Positions 39,362 to 49,711 of a DNA stretch of 64,000 nt are shown here, piece by piece. The notes beneath the pieces were generated by a model, which saw only the letters and a program-made list of their open reading frames with translations, was not told where the DNA came from and did no database searches. The translations under genes were made by a program, and so were the position numbers. Position 1 is the stretch's first letter, and every line of letters starts with the position of its first letter. The DNA comes from an uncultured Tateyamaria sp. (GTDB taxonomy: Bacteria > Pseudomonadota > Alphaproteobacteria > Rhodobacterales > Rhodobacteraceae): positions 1 through 64,000 of the forward strand of contig CAJQRC010000003.1 in assembly GCA_905480645.1 (NCBI GenBank), in the 5' to 3' direction.

Positions 39362-40684
39362 CTAAATTGATGGTTCTGTAGCAATATTTTCGTGGATGAT
39401 ATGAACATCTCGCTGTGGAAACGGGATAGATATGCCCTCTTGGTCAAAACGTTCCTTTGCTTGCGCCATTATATCCCAGTAAACAACCCAATAGTCTTCT
39501 GTTTTCGACCATGGTCTACAAAAAATATTGACTGAGTTATCACCTAATTCTCCCACAAATACTTTATATTCGGGTGAAGGGAGGCATTTAGGGTGGGCTT
39601 CTAGCAAATCGCTCAACACGCGAATTGCGAACTTGGCATCATCAGAATAACTAATGCCGAAAACCAGATCAACTCGACGTTCTGCCGATGCACTAACATT
39701 TGTGATAACATCACCCCAAATTTTCGAATTTGGAACAATAATGACCTGATTATCATGTGTACGTATTTTTGTAGAAACAACGGTCATGTCATCAACTATG
39801 CCAGACGTACCACTCACTCGGATAAAATCACCCGTGTCAAATGGTTTGAGTAGCATTATCATCAAGCCGCTTGCCAAATTTCCCAGAGTATCTTGCAGCG
39901 CAAATCCCAGAATAAATGACACACCTCCAAAAACAGCAAATAATGGAGTAACATTGACCCCAAACAAAGCTAGTACGACTATTAAACCTATCGCAAATGA
40001 AATCCAATACACTGTTTTGCTGATAAAATTTTTCAGTAGCCGCGATAATGTTGGTACTTTTCCCAGACTGCGCACGGTGGCGCTTTTGGTGATGCGCGCA
40101 AAAAGCATTAAAACCCAAATTGCAAAAGCAAAGATAATTAACTTCAAAATCACGCCAATGCCGCCATTCCAAGATATCACCCAGTCTTTTGCGAAATCAA
40201 ATGCCGAATATGCATCGGCTAGCTGTAATGCATTTAGGGTAACTGCTAATATGTATGTTCTGTGTTGATTTAATTCTTCTGGAGTTGCGCCTTTGGCTTC
40301 CCACCCATCTAAAACTGCAGCGTAATTGTCAATAATCGCCTGTCTTGCAACTCGATTTTCAGAAATAAGCTTGTGAGTATCAGTAGCATTCGATGCATTC
40401 TCAGTGTTGAGTAAAAGAAATAGCTCGGCTGTTATTGTTAAAGATTTTTGCAAATGCGTCTGCCAAATTCCTGCTAAGCTGGCCAATTCGTTAGCTGTCA
40501 AAGGTACAATCATGATTTGTAAGTTACGAAATTTTACGTCTACTTGATCAGCGGCAAGTGAAATTGGTGCACTAGTATCGGCCGCGTCTTGTGCCGAAAG
40601 AGGCCCACTACCTCCTACTAATAGTGCCAATATAAGTCCAAAGATCCGCATTTGAGATAGTTTACTTACATGACGACGGGCCAT
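39362..40684 (-). CDS. MscS-family mechanosensitive channel
   Basis: 440 aa from ATG 40684, supported by AAGGA 8 nt upstream. A signal-peptide-like segment ('MRIFGLILALLVGGSGPLSA') leads a ~130-aa periplasmic region. Two membrane helices follow, then the pore helix and MscS core: 'FGGVSFILGFALQDTLGNLA', 'GLMIMLLKPFDTGDFIRV', 'TKIRTHDNQVIIVPNSKIWG'. The C-terminal cytoplasmic beta/alpha domain ends near 'GISIPFPQRDVHI'. It releases solutes on hypo-osmotic shock. Divergent from serB. Confidence 0.92.
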   Translation of the reverse strand: MARRHVSKLSQMRIFGLILALLVGGSGPLSAQDAADTSAPISLAADQVDVKFRNLQIMIVPLTANELASLAGIWQTHLQKSLTITAELFLLLNTENASNATDTHKLISENRVARQAIIDNYAAVLDGWEAKGATPEELNQHRTYILAVTLNALQLADAYSAFDFAKDWVISWNGGIGVILKLIIFAFAIWVLMLFARITKSATVRSLGKVPTLSRLLKNFISKTVYWISFAIGLIVVLALFGVNVTPLFAVFGGVSFILGFALQDTLGNLASGLMIMLLKPFDTGDFIRVSGTSGIVDDMTVVSTKIRTHDNQVIIVPNSKIWGDVITNVSASAERRVDLVFGISYSDDAKFAIRVLSDLLEAHPKCLPSPEYKVFVGELGDNSVNIFCRPWSKTEDYWVVYWDIMAQAKERFDQEGISIPFPQRDVHIIHENIATEPSI

Positions 40685-40955
40685 AGTTTTTTCCTTGCTC
40701 TTATTGCGGGCTATGTCTTACTTTCAGTGTGCTTCAAGCTGCCGTCTGATAATTAATAATATTGCGTCGCCTTGTCGACATATTATGAGTATTTAGCCAT
40801 AATAGTTTTTATTGGTAGCAAAACAATTAGCTCGAGAGAAAGCTATCTTAATGTTGGTTTTGTCGAAATGCTGGGGTGGTGTAAGTCAGGGTTAGAGGCG
40901 ATGTTACTTTTTATACTACTTACTTTAAAGCCCTTGACTATTTGCGGAAATAATT

Positions 40956-41837
40956 TTGTTTGTTTGTAATCTGATTACTGATCCTACGGCTCCTAGATTG
41001 GGGGTCTCATTAGTTGAAAGTTTGCGTAGTGCTTGGTGTGGTGGACATGTCAAATGGTTGTCGCCGAACGAGGCAGCTGAATTCCAAGTATCTACCATGC
41101 CAGAAAATTTTTGGGATGTTTGGGCAGAATTTCAGATATTAGGAGTTGACCTCATAATTCAACCCTTAGCAGGTCGTCGTAAAGCAATACTTTTGGCAGA
41201 TATGGATAGCACGATGATCCAGCAGGAGTGTATTGACGAATTAGCGATTATGGCTGGTGTTGGTAATAGGGTTGAGCGTATCACAGCCAGAGCCATGAAC
41301 GGTGAGTTGGATTTTGAAATGTCCGTTGTCGAGCGAGTTGCTTTGCTGAAAGGTTTGCCAGAAAGTATTATTTCTGAAGTACTGGCCAGCAGGATATCGT
41401 TTATGCCTGGCGGTTTGACACTCTTGGCTACAATGAAAGCAAATGGCGCTTATGCAGCTTTAGTCTCGGGTGGTTTTACTGCATTTACTGCTTCGGTTTC
41501 AAATCGCCTAGGTTTTGATGAACACCGTGCTAACATACTACAAGTAAATAGAGGATTGTTGACGGGTGAGGTTGAGATGCCTGTTTTAGGAAAACAGTCT
41601 AAGGTTGATGCGCTGGAAGAGATAACATTACGTCTAGGGTTAGATGACGCAGCTGTTCTTGCGGTTGGTGATGGGGCTAATGATCTTGCTATGTTGCACC
41701 GGGCAGGCACGGGGGTAGCTTTACATGCTAAGCCAGCCGTTTCAGAACAATGCAAAGTGCGAGTGAATTTTGGAGATCTGACAGCTTTATTATATTTGCA
41801 AGGTTATTTTTGTTCAGAATTTAAGCGAGTGCCGTAA
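40956..41837 (+). CDS. serB: Phosphoserine phosphatase
   Basis: 293 aa. HAD motif I is 'LLADMDSTMIQQECIDEL', motif II region 'ALVSGGFTAFTASVSNRL', and motif IV region 'VLAVGDGANDLAMLHRAG'. The TTG start at 40956 ('MFVCNLITDPTAPRLG') matches rhodobacterial SerB starts and leaves the ~80-aa N-terminal domain intact. It performs the last step of serine synthesis. Normally close to serC-serA; here separated from them by the island, the secreted protein and mscS. Confidence 0.94.
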   Translation: MFVCNLITDPTAPRLGVSLVESLRSAWCGGHVKWLSPNEAAEFQVSTMPENFWDVWAEFQILGVDLIIQPLAGRRKAILLADMDSTMIQQECIDELAIMAGVGNRVERITARAMNGELDFEMSVVERVALLKGLPESIISEVLASRISFMPGGLTLLATMKANGAYAALVSGGFTAFTASVSNRLGFDEHRANILQVNRGLLTGEVEMPVLGKQSKVDALEEITLRLGLDDAAVLAVGDGANDLAMLHRAGTGVALHAKPAVSEQCKVRVNFGDLTALLYLQGYFCSEFKRVP

Positions 41838-42044
41838 TTCTACTTCAAGCTCATGATGTGCTTTACTGGAGAATCCAATGAAAATGGACATTAATGAGCC
41901 TACATTGTGAAGAAAAAGATCCAAATGCAAAATGTGTCCAAGGTGTTTACATTTGCAGTTGAGAATACGCCGTGGAAGTGTCGAATTTCAACAAACCAAT
42001 TTATAGTAGGTTTCAGAATTGATTAAATTACTATTTTTATTGAG

Positions 42045-43025
42045 TTAAAGTAAGCTTGGCGCAGCCCTTAAATAGCCTGTTTCAACATTTCGCCAATTTA
42101 AAATTGGGCCATTTGTGAAAGCTAATGCTTCAGGATGATTTGGATCTAATGCACCCAGTTTTACAAGAATTTGCGCTATTGCACATTCGCTTGCACGTGT
42201 CGCGCCATCAGAAATTTTAAGTGCAACTCCCAAACGTTGCTCTGGTAAAATAGCAGTAAAGAAACCCTCAGCGCCTGTTTTGATGGCAGCTTTAGCGCCC
42301 ATTGCCCGTATAAGGCGGGTACAAGCTCGCCCCTCTCCTGCAAGGAGATCGGGATGCAGCATCATTGCAGTGCGTAGCTGTCCTTTTGCACTTTCGGCCT
42401 TGGCACTGGCAAACCTTGCCATCGCCCGTGCAATGCCCTTAAGCGTACAGGCGTAATTGGGAGCAGAGCATCCGTCTATTCCAAAACCTGGAGAAGTTTC
42501 GCCAGTTGTTCTCTCAAAAGCTTCAAGACAAGCTTGCTGGATCGCATGTGCTGGATCAATGTAGTTGGCACCGGCATTGAGGTGGTTGGCTAGCGTCAAA
42601 AACCCTATGTGTTTTCCAGAACAGTTGTTATGTATTTGACAAGGTTTTTTTCCTAACTTGATCAACGAGTTTTTGGTATCGTTATCATTTGGCATTTGAG
42701 GCCCACATAAGAAATCTTCATCTGACTTTCCAATATTTTCGAGCCATATTTTTAGAAGGTTTGTGTGAATAGCAGCTCCATTATGTGATGCACAGGTTAA
42801 AGCCAGTTGTTCGCAGGTTAATCCATATGCCGCCGCAGCTCCACTTTCGATGAGTGGCAAAGCTTGGATCATCTTTGATGATGAGCGAGCTAGTACAATC
42901 GCGTCGGGATTTCCCCAAGATTGAATGATTTCTCCCTTGGCATCGCAGATGACCGCATGCCCATAATGTACACTCTCTAGGAAGGGGCCGCGCCAAACCT
43001 CGGCCATAGGTACTGCTGTTGTCAT
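42045..43025 (-). CDS. L-asparaginase II family protein (ReAV-like)
   Basis: 326 aa of the PF06089 type, distinct from E. coli asparaginases. Signatures are 'VWRGPFLESVHYGHAVICD', 'LARSSSKMIQALPLIESGA', 'LALTCASHNGA' and 'CQIHNNCSGKHIGFLTLA', which contain the Ser/Lys and Cys positions used in Rhizobium etli AnsA. It hydrolyses asparagine to aspartate and ammonia. Cytosolic, no signal peptide. Monocistronic, between serB and the IalB gene. Confidence 0.9.
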   Translation of the reverse strand: MTTAVPMAEVWRGPFLESVHYGHAVICDAKGEIIQSWGNPDAIVLARSSSKMIQALPLIESGAAAAYGLTCEQLALTCASHNGAAIHTNLLKIWLENIGKSDEDFLCGPQMPNDNDTKNSLIKLGKKPCQIHNNCSGKHIGFLTLANHLNAGANYIDPAHAIQQACLEAFERTTGETSPGFGIDGCSAPNYACTLKGIARAMARFASAKAESAKGQLRTAMMLHPDLLAGEGRACTRLIRAMGAKAAIKTGAEGFFTAILPEQRLGVALKISDGATRASECAIAQILVKLGALDPNHPEALAFTNGPILNWRNVETGYLRAAPSLL

Positions 43026-43201
43026 AATTTACCTCATTTATGAGCAAAAAGTTGCCATTTTGTCTTTCATGCATCGCGGGTTTCGCGCTATTGTGCCAGT
43101 TGTCGAGAACAATTACCCACCTTGCAAGTACATGAATTAAGAATCATGTACCTAGGGAACAGTGATGTGTGTTGAAGTTTGAATAGCTTGGAGACTGTGA
43201 C

Positions 43202-43732
43202 ATGAGATTTTTGTCAAATATATTGCTTGCGGTTTTTGCAGCTTCGTTTGTGGCTCAGGCTGTTACTGCACAAGAAAAAAGTAACAACTTAGTTAGTTCT
43301 AAAACTGATTGGAGCGTTTTCGTTGAAGATAATCCTACTGAGTGTTGGAGTGTAACAACACCAAAAGAGACTGTTAATACGCGTGATGGCCGAGTGGTGG
43401 CAGCAACCCGTGGGGATATTCTTCTAATGGTCTTTTACCAACCAAGTTCGAATGTCAAAGCGCAGGTAACCTTTACTGGAGGTTACCCATTCAGAAAAGA
43501 TTCAACCGTAAACGTAAATATCAGTGGTAAAGAATTTAAGTTTTTCACTGAAGGCGAATGGGCTTGGCCAGCATCGCCGGCCGAAGATGCTAAAATTGTT
43601 ACAGCAATGAAGCGTGGTGCGAATGCTATTGTTACGGGTATTTCGAGCCGTGGCACCACTACAGAAGATAAATTTTCATTGTTAGGTTTTACTGCCGCCG
43701 TTGAAGATGCAGAGAAGCGTTGCGGTAGCTAA
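43202..43732 (+). CDS. Invasion-associated locus B (IalB) family protein
   Basis: 176 aa, exported ('ILLAVFAASFVAQAVTAQ'). The IalB pattern is clear: 'TDWSVFVEDNPTECWSVTTP', 'GGYPFRKDSTVNVNISGKEF', 'IVTAMKRGANAIVTGISSRG' and 'FSLLGFTAAVEDAEKRCGS'. In free-living Rhodobacterales this is a common periplasmic protein with no proven role; invasion is only the name inherited from Bartonella. A short hairpin (TCTCA-AG-TGAGA) before ATATTTTTT follows the stop and may be a weak terminator. Confidence 0.88.
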   Translation: MRFLSNILLAVFAASFVAQAVTAQEKSNNLVSSKTDWSVFVEDNPTECWSVTTPKETVNTRDGRVVAATRGDILLMVFYQPSSNVKAQVTFTGGYPFRKDSTVNVNISGKEFKFFTEGEWAWPASPAEDAKIVTAMKRGANAIVTGISSRGTTTEDKFSLLGFTAAVEDAEKRCGS

Positions 43733-43968
43733 GAAGCTTAAGAAAATCTCAAGTGAGAATATTTTTTACGTTTTAGGTTACATTTGTCATTAAGTTAGGA
43801 ACTTATAACGTCCTATATTTTTATTTTGCAAAATGAACTTCGAAAAGATTAAAACCCGAGCTAATTCTACAAATTTTGTGGTTTGAATGAAAGTAATGTA
43901 GCTCCTTTGTCGACCTCCTCATTTTTGGTTGATGAAGTTATGTCAATCTCACTTGAATGGAAGATGTT

Positions 43969-45147
43969 ATGGCTGGTGCGCCAATTGTTCAGAATGTAAT
44001 GACTGTTCCTCGGAGTAAGCCAGAGGGGCCCATGAACCTTGTTGGTTTAACTCGGCAGGCAATGTGGGATGAACTTATTGCTATTGGGACACCTGAAAAA
44101 CAGGCCAAGATGCGGGTAAGGCAGATATGGCAATGGATTTATCAGTGGGGTGTGCGTAATTTTGATGATATGACAAACTTGTCTAAGTCATTTCGTGCAG
44201 AGCTGGCTGAAAAATTCATTATTAAAATCCCTGAGGTAATATCCAAAAAGATTAGTTCTGATGGAACGCGTAAATGGTTGGTAAGAATTTCGGGAAGCCA
44301 TGAAGTTGAGGTGGTATATATCCCAGAAGAAGGACGCGGTACTCTTTGTGTATCATCGCAGGTTGGATGCACTCTGACTTGTTCCTTTTGTCATACTGGG
44401 ACACAAAGGCTAGTACGTAATCTGACAGCAGGTGAAATTGTTGGGCAGGTGATGGTGGCTCGTGATGATCTTGAAGAATGGCCGGTACCCGGTAACCCGA
44501 ACAGTGAAACCCGCCAATTATCAAATATTGTACTGATGGGCATGGGTGAACCACTCTACAATTTTGAAAATGTGCGGGATGCAATTAAAATTGCTATGGA
44601 TCCTGAGGGAATTCAACTTTCGCGACGTCGGATTACTCTGTCGACTTCGGGCGTAGTGCCTGAGATAGCTCGCACAGCTGAAGAGATTGGTTGCCAATTA
44701 GCTATATCGTTCCATGCAACGACAGACGAAGTACGCGATAAACTGGTTCCTATCAACAAGCGCTGGAATATTGAAGTTCTTCTTGCAGCACTGCGTGCCT
44801 ATCCTAAAGTAAGTAACTCTGAACGTATTACCTTTGAGTATGTTATGCTGAGCGGTGTTAATGACAGTGATGCAGACGCACATAGACTAGTTGAACTTAT
44901 TAAAGGCATCCCCGCCAAAATTAATTTAATACCGTTTAATGAGTGGCCTGGAGCGCCCTATACACGAAGTTCTAATAATAGAATTCGGGCGTTTGCGGAT
45001 ATTATCCATAAGGCTGGCTATTCTAGTCCTGTTCGTAAACCTCGAGGTGAAGATATCATGGCGGCCTGCGGCCAATTAAAATCTGCAACAGAGCGTGCAC
45101 GAAAATCACGCAAACAGATTGCGGCAGAGGTAGGGCTTGAGGGATAG
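43969..45147 (+). CDS. rlmN: Dual-specificity RNA methyltransferase RlmN
   Basis: 392 aa from ATG 43969 ('[18 protein letters not shown]'); the track's start four codons earlier is less typical. Radical SAM cluster '[18 protein letters not shown]' (CxxxCxxC), '[14 protein letters not shown]' and the catalytic C-terminal Cys in '[16 protein letters not shown]'. It methylates A2503 of 23S rRNA and A37 of certain tRNAs. Monocistronic, convergent with the LOG gene. Confidence 0.97.
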   Translation: MAGAPIVQNVMTVPRSKPEGPMNLVGLTRQAMWDELIAIGTPEKQAKMRVRQIWQWIYQWGVRNFDDMTNLSKSFRAELAEKFIIKIPEVISKKISSDGTRKWLVRISGSHEVEVVYIPEEGRGTLCVSSQVGCTLTCSFCHTGTQRLVRNLTAGEIVGQVMVARDDLEEWPVPGNPNSETRQLSNIVLMGMGEPLYNFENVRDAIKIAMDPEGIQLSRRRITLSTSGVVPEIARTAEEIGCQLAISFHATTDEVRDKLVPINKRWNIEVLLAALRAYPKVSNSERITFEYVMLSGVNDSDADAHRLVELIKGIPAKINLIPFNEWPGAPYTRSSNNRIRAFADIIHKAGYSSPVRKPRGEDIMAACGQLKSATERARKSRKQIAAEVGLEG

Positions 45148-45189
45148 TTCCGGTTAAAATTGATGTAGCTATTTTACTTAAGGATTTTT

Positions 45190-46032
45190 CTATCTCCCAG
45201 GAACCGCACCTCGTTTTTCGGTTGTGCCCCACATTTTGATAATGTCCATTGCTTCTAGTGCGCTATCAACAAAGCGAAATAAGTTTAGGTCATCAGCTGA
45301 AATAGTACCGGCGTCTGATAAAGCTTCCCAGTTGATAATTTTTTTCCAAAAATCCTGCCCAAATAAAAGAAAGGGTATACGCTCCATCCGGCCAGTCTGA
45401 ATTAAGGTCAGCGTTTCGAACAACTCATCAAGTGTTCCAAAGCCCCCTGGGAATACGCAGATTGCTCGAGCACGCATCAGGAAATGCATTTTACGGATGG
45501 CAAAATAGTGAAAATTAAAGCTTAGATCTGGGGTAACATAAGCGTTTGGTGCCTGTTCGAACGGTAAAACAATGTTTAGTCCAATTGAATTTCCACCCGC
45601 TTCATAAGCACCACGATTACCTGCCTCCATCACGCCGGGACCACCACCTGTAACAATAACATTTTTGCAGCCACCTGCTTTTATTGATTTCTGTGTCATT
45701 AATCGCGCAAACTCGCGAGCTTCGTCATAAAAATATGACAGGTCGGAAAGAGTTTGAGTGCGGGCATCATCTTTATTGATAGGATCAGGGATACGTGCAC
45801 CACCAAAAAGAACGATGGTGGATTCTATCTGAGCTTCATTCATCATTAATTCAGGTTTGAGCAATTCCAATTGTAATCGTACAGAACGTAAATCCTCACG
45901 GGCCATGAACTCATTGTCGGCAAATGCCAATGCGTATGAAGGTGAACGGGTTTGTGGTGTATCTGGCGCGCCTTCAGTTGCAGTACGGTCGGTGTATGCA
46001 TCGCGAAATGGACTATGTCGATCATCGTTCAT
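45190..46032 (-). CDS. LOG-family protein (cytokinin-phosphate-ribosyl hydrolase type)
   Basis: 280 aa from ATG 46032, which has AAGGAG 9 nt upstream; the track adds nine residues. Motifs are 'IVTGGGPGVMEAGNRGAYEA' and 'CVFPGGFGTLDELFETLTLI' (PGGxGTxxE), the nucleotide-binding and catalytic signature of LOG/TIGR00730 proteins. These remove ribose 5-phosphate from AMP-like nucleotides. Divergent from dapD across a 122-bp gap. Confidence 0.9.
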   Translation of the reverse strand: MNDDRHSPFRDAYTDRTATEGAPDTPQTRSPSYALAFADNEFMAREDLRSVRLQLELLKPELMMNEAQIESTIVLFGGARIPDPINKDDARTQTLSDLSYFYDEAREFARLMTQKSIKAGGCKNVIVTGGGPGVMEAGNRGAYEAGGNSIGLNIVLPFEQAPNAYVTPDLSFNFHYFAIRKMHFLMRARAICVFPGGFGTLDELFETLTLIQTGRMERIPFLLFGQDFWKKIINWEALSDAGTISADDLNLFRFVDSALEAMDIIKMWGTTEKRGAVPGR

Positions 46033-46154
46033 ACTTGTTTGCTCCTTGTTATGTAACACAGCCGTAGCGCGATGATGATCAGTTGCCCAGATATGATTGC
46101 ATGGGCTGTCACTTTGTTGTCTAAGCTGCGCGACGCTTTTCGGGGAGAATCCAA

Positions 46155-46982
46155 ATGTCTAATGCCCAGCTTGAAATTGCAATTGAAACTGCTTGGGATG
46201 ATCGTGATAATATTACGGTTGCCACTACCGGTGAAATTCGTGATGCAATCGAAGATACTTTGAACGCGCTTGATAGCGGTAATCTGCGTGTAGCAGAGCG
46301 GCAAGACGACAACTCTTGGCATGTAAACCAGTGGGTAAAAAAGGCTGTGTTACTAGGTTTTCGTATCAAAGATATGGAGAGACAAGATGGCGGCCCACAA
46401 AATAGTGGTTGGTGGGACAAGGTTGATAGTAAATTCAAAGATTGGGGTGATAGCCAATGGCACGCGGCGGGTTTCCGAGCTGTGCCTAACTGTATTGTAC
46501 GTAAATCAGCTTTTATAGCTCCGGGGGTGGTACTTATGCCGTCTTTTGTGAACCTTGGAGCTTATGTTGACGAAGGCACAATGGTTGATACATGGGCTAC
46601 GGTTGGCTCGTGCGCGCAAATTGGAAAAAACGTACATCTTTCTGGTGGTGTTGGTATCGGCGGTGTTCTCGAGCCAATGCAGGCGGGTCCGACTATTATT
46701 GAGGACAATTGCTTCATTGGTGCTCGTTCTGAAGTTGTTGAAGGCTGTATCGTGCGAGAGGGTTCCGTTTTGGGGATGGGTGTTTTCATCGGCCAGTCGA
46801 CTAAGATCGTGGATCGTGAAACTGGTGAAGTTATGTATGGGGAGGTACCATCAGGATCTGTCGTGGTAGCGGGATCCATGCCTTCCAAAAATGGTATAAA
46901 TCTTTATTGTGCTGTTATTGTTAAGCGGGTGGATGAGCGTACCCGCTCAAAAACTTCAATAAATGAGCTGCTGCGTGATTGA
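46155..46982 (+). CDS. dapD: Tetrahydrodipicolinate N-succinyltransferase
   Basis: 275 aa with a helical N-terminal domain and a left-handed beta helix: '[20 protein letters not shown]', '[20 protein letters not shown]', '[16 protein letters not shown]'. It transfers succinyl from succinyl-CoA in lysine and diaminopimelate synthesis. GGGGAGAATCCAA precedes the ATG. A small gene and dapE follow on the same strand. Confidence 0.97.
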   Translation: MSNAQLEIAIETAWDDRDNITVATTGEIRDAIEDTLNALDSGNLRVAERQDDNSWHVNQWVKKAVLLGFRIKDMERQDGGPQNSGWWDKVDSKFKDWGDSQWHAAGFRAVPNCIVRKSAFIAPGVVLMPSFVNLGAYVDEGTMVDTWATVGSCAQIGKNVHLSGGVGIGGVLEPMQAGPTIIEDNCFIGARSEVVEGCIVREGSVLGMGVFIGQSTKIVDRETGEVMYGEVPSGSVVVAGSMPSKNGINLYCAVIVKRVDERTRSKTSINELLRD

Positions 46983-46986
46983 TGTA

Positions 46987-47316
46987 GTGAAAAAGCCTAA
47001 TAAACCTTCACGCCAGCAAGTTTATACTTTGCTGGTGCAAATTGGACGTAAAGCAGGTGATGGTTTGCCTAAAGGGGCCACAGGAGCCGCCTTGATGTGT
47101 TTTGCTAGTGGAGTAGATGAAGCCGAGGCAGTGCGTGAGACTGTTGCATTACTCAAACAGGCTGACACTGCACCATTGGATGTCACTGGTTATGGGACGG
47201 TAACTGAGCGGACTGTTGAGGGACAAGAAATCGGTGATGATGAGCGTGATCTAATGCAGCGTGCGTTGGATGAAAATTCTGTCATCGTTGCGCAGGTAAC
47301 ACCATTTTATGAATAA
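46987..47316 (+). CDS. Small conserved-looking protein between dapD and dapE
   Basis: 109 aa if it starts at GTG 46987; an ATG at 46963 inside dapD is the alternative, and no strong ribosome-binding site decides. Soluble, alpha/beta-like: 'SRQQVYTLLVQIGRKAGDGL', 'VRETVALLKQADTAPLDVTG', 'QRALDENSVIVAQVTPFYE'. No domain recognised. I recall a similar gene in other Rhodobacterales dap clusters, so it may be tied to diaminopimelate synthesis. Confidence 0.65.
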   Translation: MKKPNKPSRQQVYTLLVQIGRKAGDGLPKGATGAALMCFASGVDEAEAVRETVALLKQADTAPLDVTGYGTVTERTVEGQEIGDDERDLMQRALDENSVIVAQVTPFYE

Positions 47317-47549
47317 GAAGGTAAATAAGTTACTCTACAGTTAATCAGGTGTCTCTGTAACAAAAGTAATATCTTATGTGAAATTAAAATGTAGATTTAA
47401 TTCTTGTTCAGAATGTTCGTTGCCGTGAAAATTATGCAAAATTCTAATATAAGAAAATGATAGCTGACTTGATTTTTTTGCTGTTGTAAGAAACCTGAAT
47501 TGTGTCTTTTGTCAGTAACTAACTATGAAGCAGTCTGAAAGGCTTTTAA

Positions 47550-48695
47550 ATGCATCCGATTGACCCTGTCCGATTAACTGCTGATTTGGTCCGCTGTGCG
47601 TCAGTTACCCCAAAGGATGCAGGCGCAATGGATGTATTGTATGATTTGCTTCATGCTGAGGGATTTGAGTGTGCATGGGCGGATCGAGGCGGTATTCGAA
47701 ATCTTTTTGCGCGCTGGGGTTCTAAAGGCCATGACCGTTCATTCGGCTTTAATGGGCACACAGATGTGGTGCCAGTTGGCGTTGAAACAGATTGGACTAT
47801 GCCGCCATTTGGTGCTGAAGTAAAAAATGGCCTTATGTATGGCAGAGGTACTACCGACATGAAATCTGGGGTTGCAGCGTTTACAGCAGCGGCAATTGAT
47901 TTTGTACGAGAAACACCTCCCGATGGAGCGGTAATACTGGCAATAACTGGTGATGAAGAGGGTGATGCCATTGATGGTACCATGGCCTTGCTGGACCATA
48001 TGAATAATACTAATGAGGTCATGAGTGTTTGTCTGGTAGGCGAGCCAACATGTCCAAACTCCATGGGTGACGTGATAAAAATTGGTCGGCGTGGTTCTAT
48101 GACAGCATGGTTCACTGTTATTGGTAAGCAGGGACACTCTGCCTACCCACACAATGCCAAAAACCCATTAAACCCGATGATGCGGCTTATGGATCAACTG
48201 GGCAGTTATGAATTGGATAAGGGGACTGAGCATTTTGATGCGTCTACTCTTGCGATTGTAACTGTTGATGTTGGAAATTTGGCAAATAACGTAATTCCGG
48301 CACAAGTTTGCTCTACGGTTAATATTCGTTTTAATGATTCCCATACCGGTGAAAGTTTAACGACTTGGTTGCGTACAAAAGCAGATACAATTGCAGAGAC
48401 TTATGATGTCAAAATTGATATGAAAGTAAAAGTTTCGGGAGAAAGTTTTTTAACGCCACCTGGTCCTTTATCTGATTTGGTAATAAAATCTGTTAAAGAA
48501 GAAACAGGTGTTATTCCGAGATTAAGTACGTCTGGCGGTACGTCTGATGCGCGTTTTGTGAAAAATCATTGCCCTGTTGTTGAATTTGGTCTTTTAGGCC
48601 AGTCTATGCACCAGGTTGATGAACATGTCGCCATTGAGCACATACACAAGCTGAAATCTATTTATGGCCGAATTTTGCGAGACTATTTTGCATGA
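47550..48695 (+). CDS. dapE: Succinyl-diaminopimelate desuccinylase
   Basis: 381 aa M20 metallopeptidase-fold enzyme. Metal-binding motifs: '[13 protein letters not shown]', '[14 protein letters not shown]', '[14 protein letters not shown]' and '[12 protein letters not shown]'; the C-terminal His is in '[14 protein letters not shown]'. It releases succinate to give LL-diaminopimelate for lysine and cell wall. Preceded by a 233-bp gap holding its own promoter; the stop overlaps the next ATG as ATGA. Confidence 0.97.
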   Translation: MHPIDPVRLTADLVRCASVTPKDAGAMDVLYDLLHAEGFECAWADRGGIRNLFARWGSKGHDRSFGFNGHTDVVPVGVETDWTMPPFGAEVKNGLMYGRGTTDMKSGVAAFTAAAIDFVRETPPDGAVILAITGDEEGDAIDGTMALLDHMNNTNEVMSVCLVGEPTCPNSMGDVIKIGRRGSMTAWFTVIGKQGHSAYPHNAKNPLNPMMRLMDQLGSYELDKGTEHFDASTLAIVTVDVGNLANNVIPAQVCSTVNIRFNDSHTGESLTTWLRTKADTIAETYDVKIDMKVKVSGESFLTPPGPLSDLVIKSVKEETGVIPRLSTSGGTSDARFVKNHCPVVEFGLLGQSMHQVDEHVAIEHIHKLKSIYGRILRDYFA

Positions 48696-49114
48696 ATTGG
48701 ACGATTACAGAGACAAAAGACATAGATTTATGTCATGCTTTACGCCGTTCTGTCTTCATTGAAGAACAAAATGTAAATGAAGCAGATGAGGTTGATGGCT
48801 TAGATTGTGACGCGCTGCATTTTTTAGCAAGGGTAAAAGACCAACCAGTTGGAACTGCGAGATTATTATTTTTGGGAAATATTGCGAAGATTGGCCGTGT
48901 TTGTGTGTTGAAAAAGATGCGTGGAAGGGGACTGGGTTCTGCGATTATTCAATCCTGCTTGGTAGCCGCAGGGGGCCAAAAAAGTGTTGAAATTGCTAGA
49001 TTAGGTGCTCAGGTCCATGCATTGAATTTCTATGAAAAATTGGGATTTAAAGTAGTTGGTCCGGTCTATGAAGATGCAGGCATTCCACATCGTGACATGG
49101 AGTGTATTTTATGA
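48692..49114 (+). CDS. GNAT-family N-acetyltransferase (YjcF/ElaA-like)
   Basis: 140 aa. Acetyl-CoA loop '[18 protein letters not shown]' (RxxGxG), upstream '[19 protein letters not shown]' and C-terminal '[20 protein letters not shown]' match the YjcF/ElaA subgroup. Substrate unknown. Coupled to dapE (ATGA) and to the next gene (ATGA), so it is the middle of a three-gene run. Confidence 0.87.
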   Translation: MNWTITETKDIDLCHALRRSVFIEEQNVNEADEVDGLDCDALHFLARVKDQPVGTARLLFLGNIAKIGRVCVLKKMRGRGLGSAIIQSCLVAAGGQKSVEIARLGAQVHALNFYEKLGFKVVGPVYEDAGIPHRDMECIL

Positions 49115-49680
49115 AGCCCACCTTGGTAGTCATGGTTAAAGTGCCACAACCTGGGCGTGTCAAAACGCGTCTTGGTCAAGATATCGGGATGACTTCTGCA
49201 GCATGGTGGTTTCGCCACCAAGTACGTTCACTCTTGCGTCGAATAAATGATCCTAGATGGGAAATTATTCTTTCGGTAACGCCTGATGTGGCTGGGATGC
49301 AAGCACGTACGTGGCCCAGTCAATTCAAGCGTTGGCCACAAGGGAATGGAAATCTTGGAGACCGTATAGTGCGAATGCTACGCAGGGTTGCCGGGCCAGT
49401 CTGTGTGATTGGTGCTGATGTTCCAGGTATTACTTCTGTGCGAGTGGCGGAAGCTTTTGCAAAACTTGGACAAAATAATGCGGTTTTTGGCCCCGCTTTT
49501 GATGGTGGGTACTGGTTGATTGGCGTAAAGGCAGGAAACCGCTGTCGTCCTAATATGCTTGCGAGCGTCCGATGGTCGACAGAATATGCAATGGATGATA
49601 GCGTATTAGCCTTTGGGTCCCAACGTATTGCGTATGTCAGTACGCTTTTGGACGTTGATACCGTACAAGATTTGGCATGA
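49111..49680 (+). CDS. DUF2064/TIGR04282-type glycosyltransferase-like protein
   Basis: 189 aa from ATG 49111, which overlaps the GNAT stop. Nucleotidyl/glycosyltransferase-A fold: 'MVKVPQPGRVKTRLGQDIG' at the start, 'CVIGADVPGITSVRVAEAF' and 'AVFGPAFDGGYWLIGVK'. The family is related to CofC-type nucleotidyltransferases and has no settled function. Followed by rnr after ~30 bp. Confidence 0.82.
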   Translation: MKPTLVVMVKVPQPGRVKTRLGQDIGMTSAAWWFRHQVRSLLRRINDPRWEIILSVTPDVAGMQARTWPSQFKRWPQGNGNLGDRIVRMLRRVAGPVCVIGADVPGITSVRVAEAFAKLGQNNAVFGPAFDGGYWLIGVKAGNRCRPNMLASVRWSTEYAMDDSVLAFGSQRIAYVSTLLDVDTVQDLA

Positions 49681-49711
49681 CGAATACTAATCTCCGTGCT
49701 AACTAAAAGCC

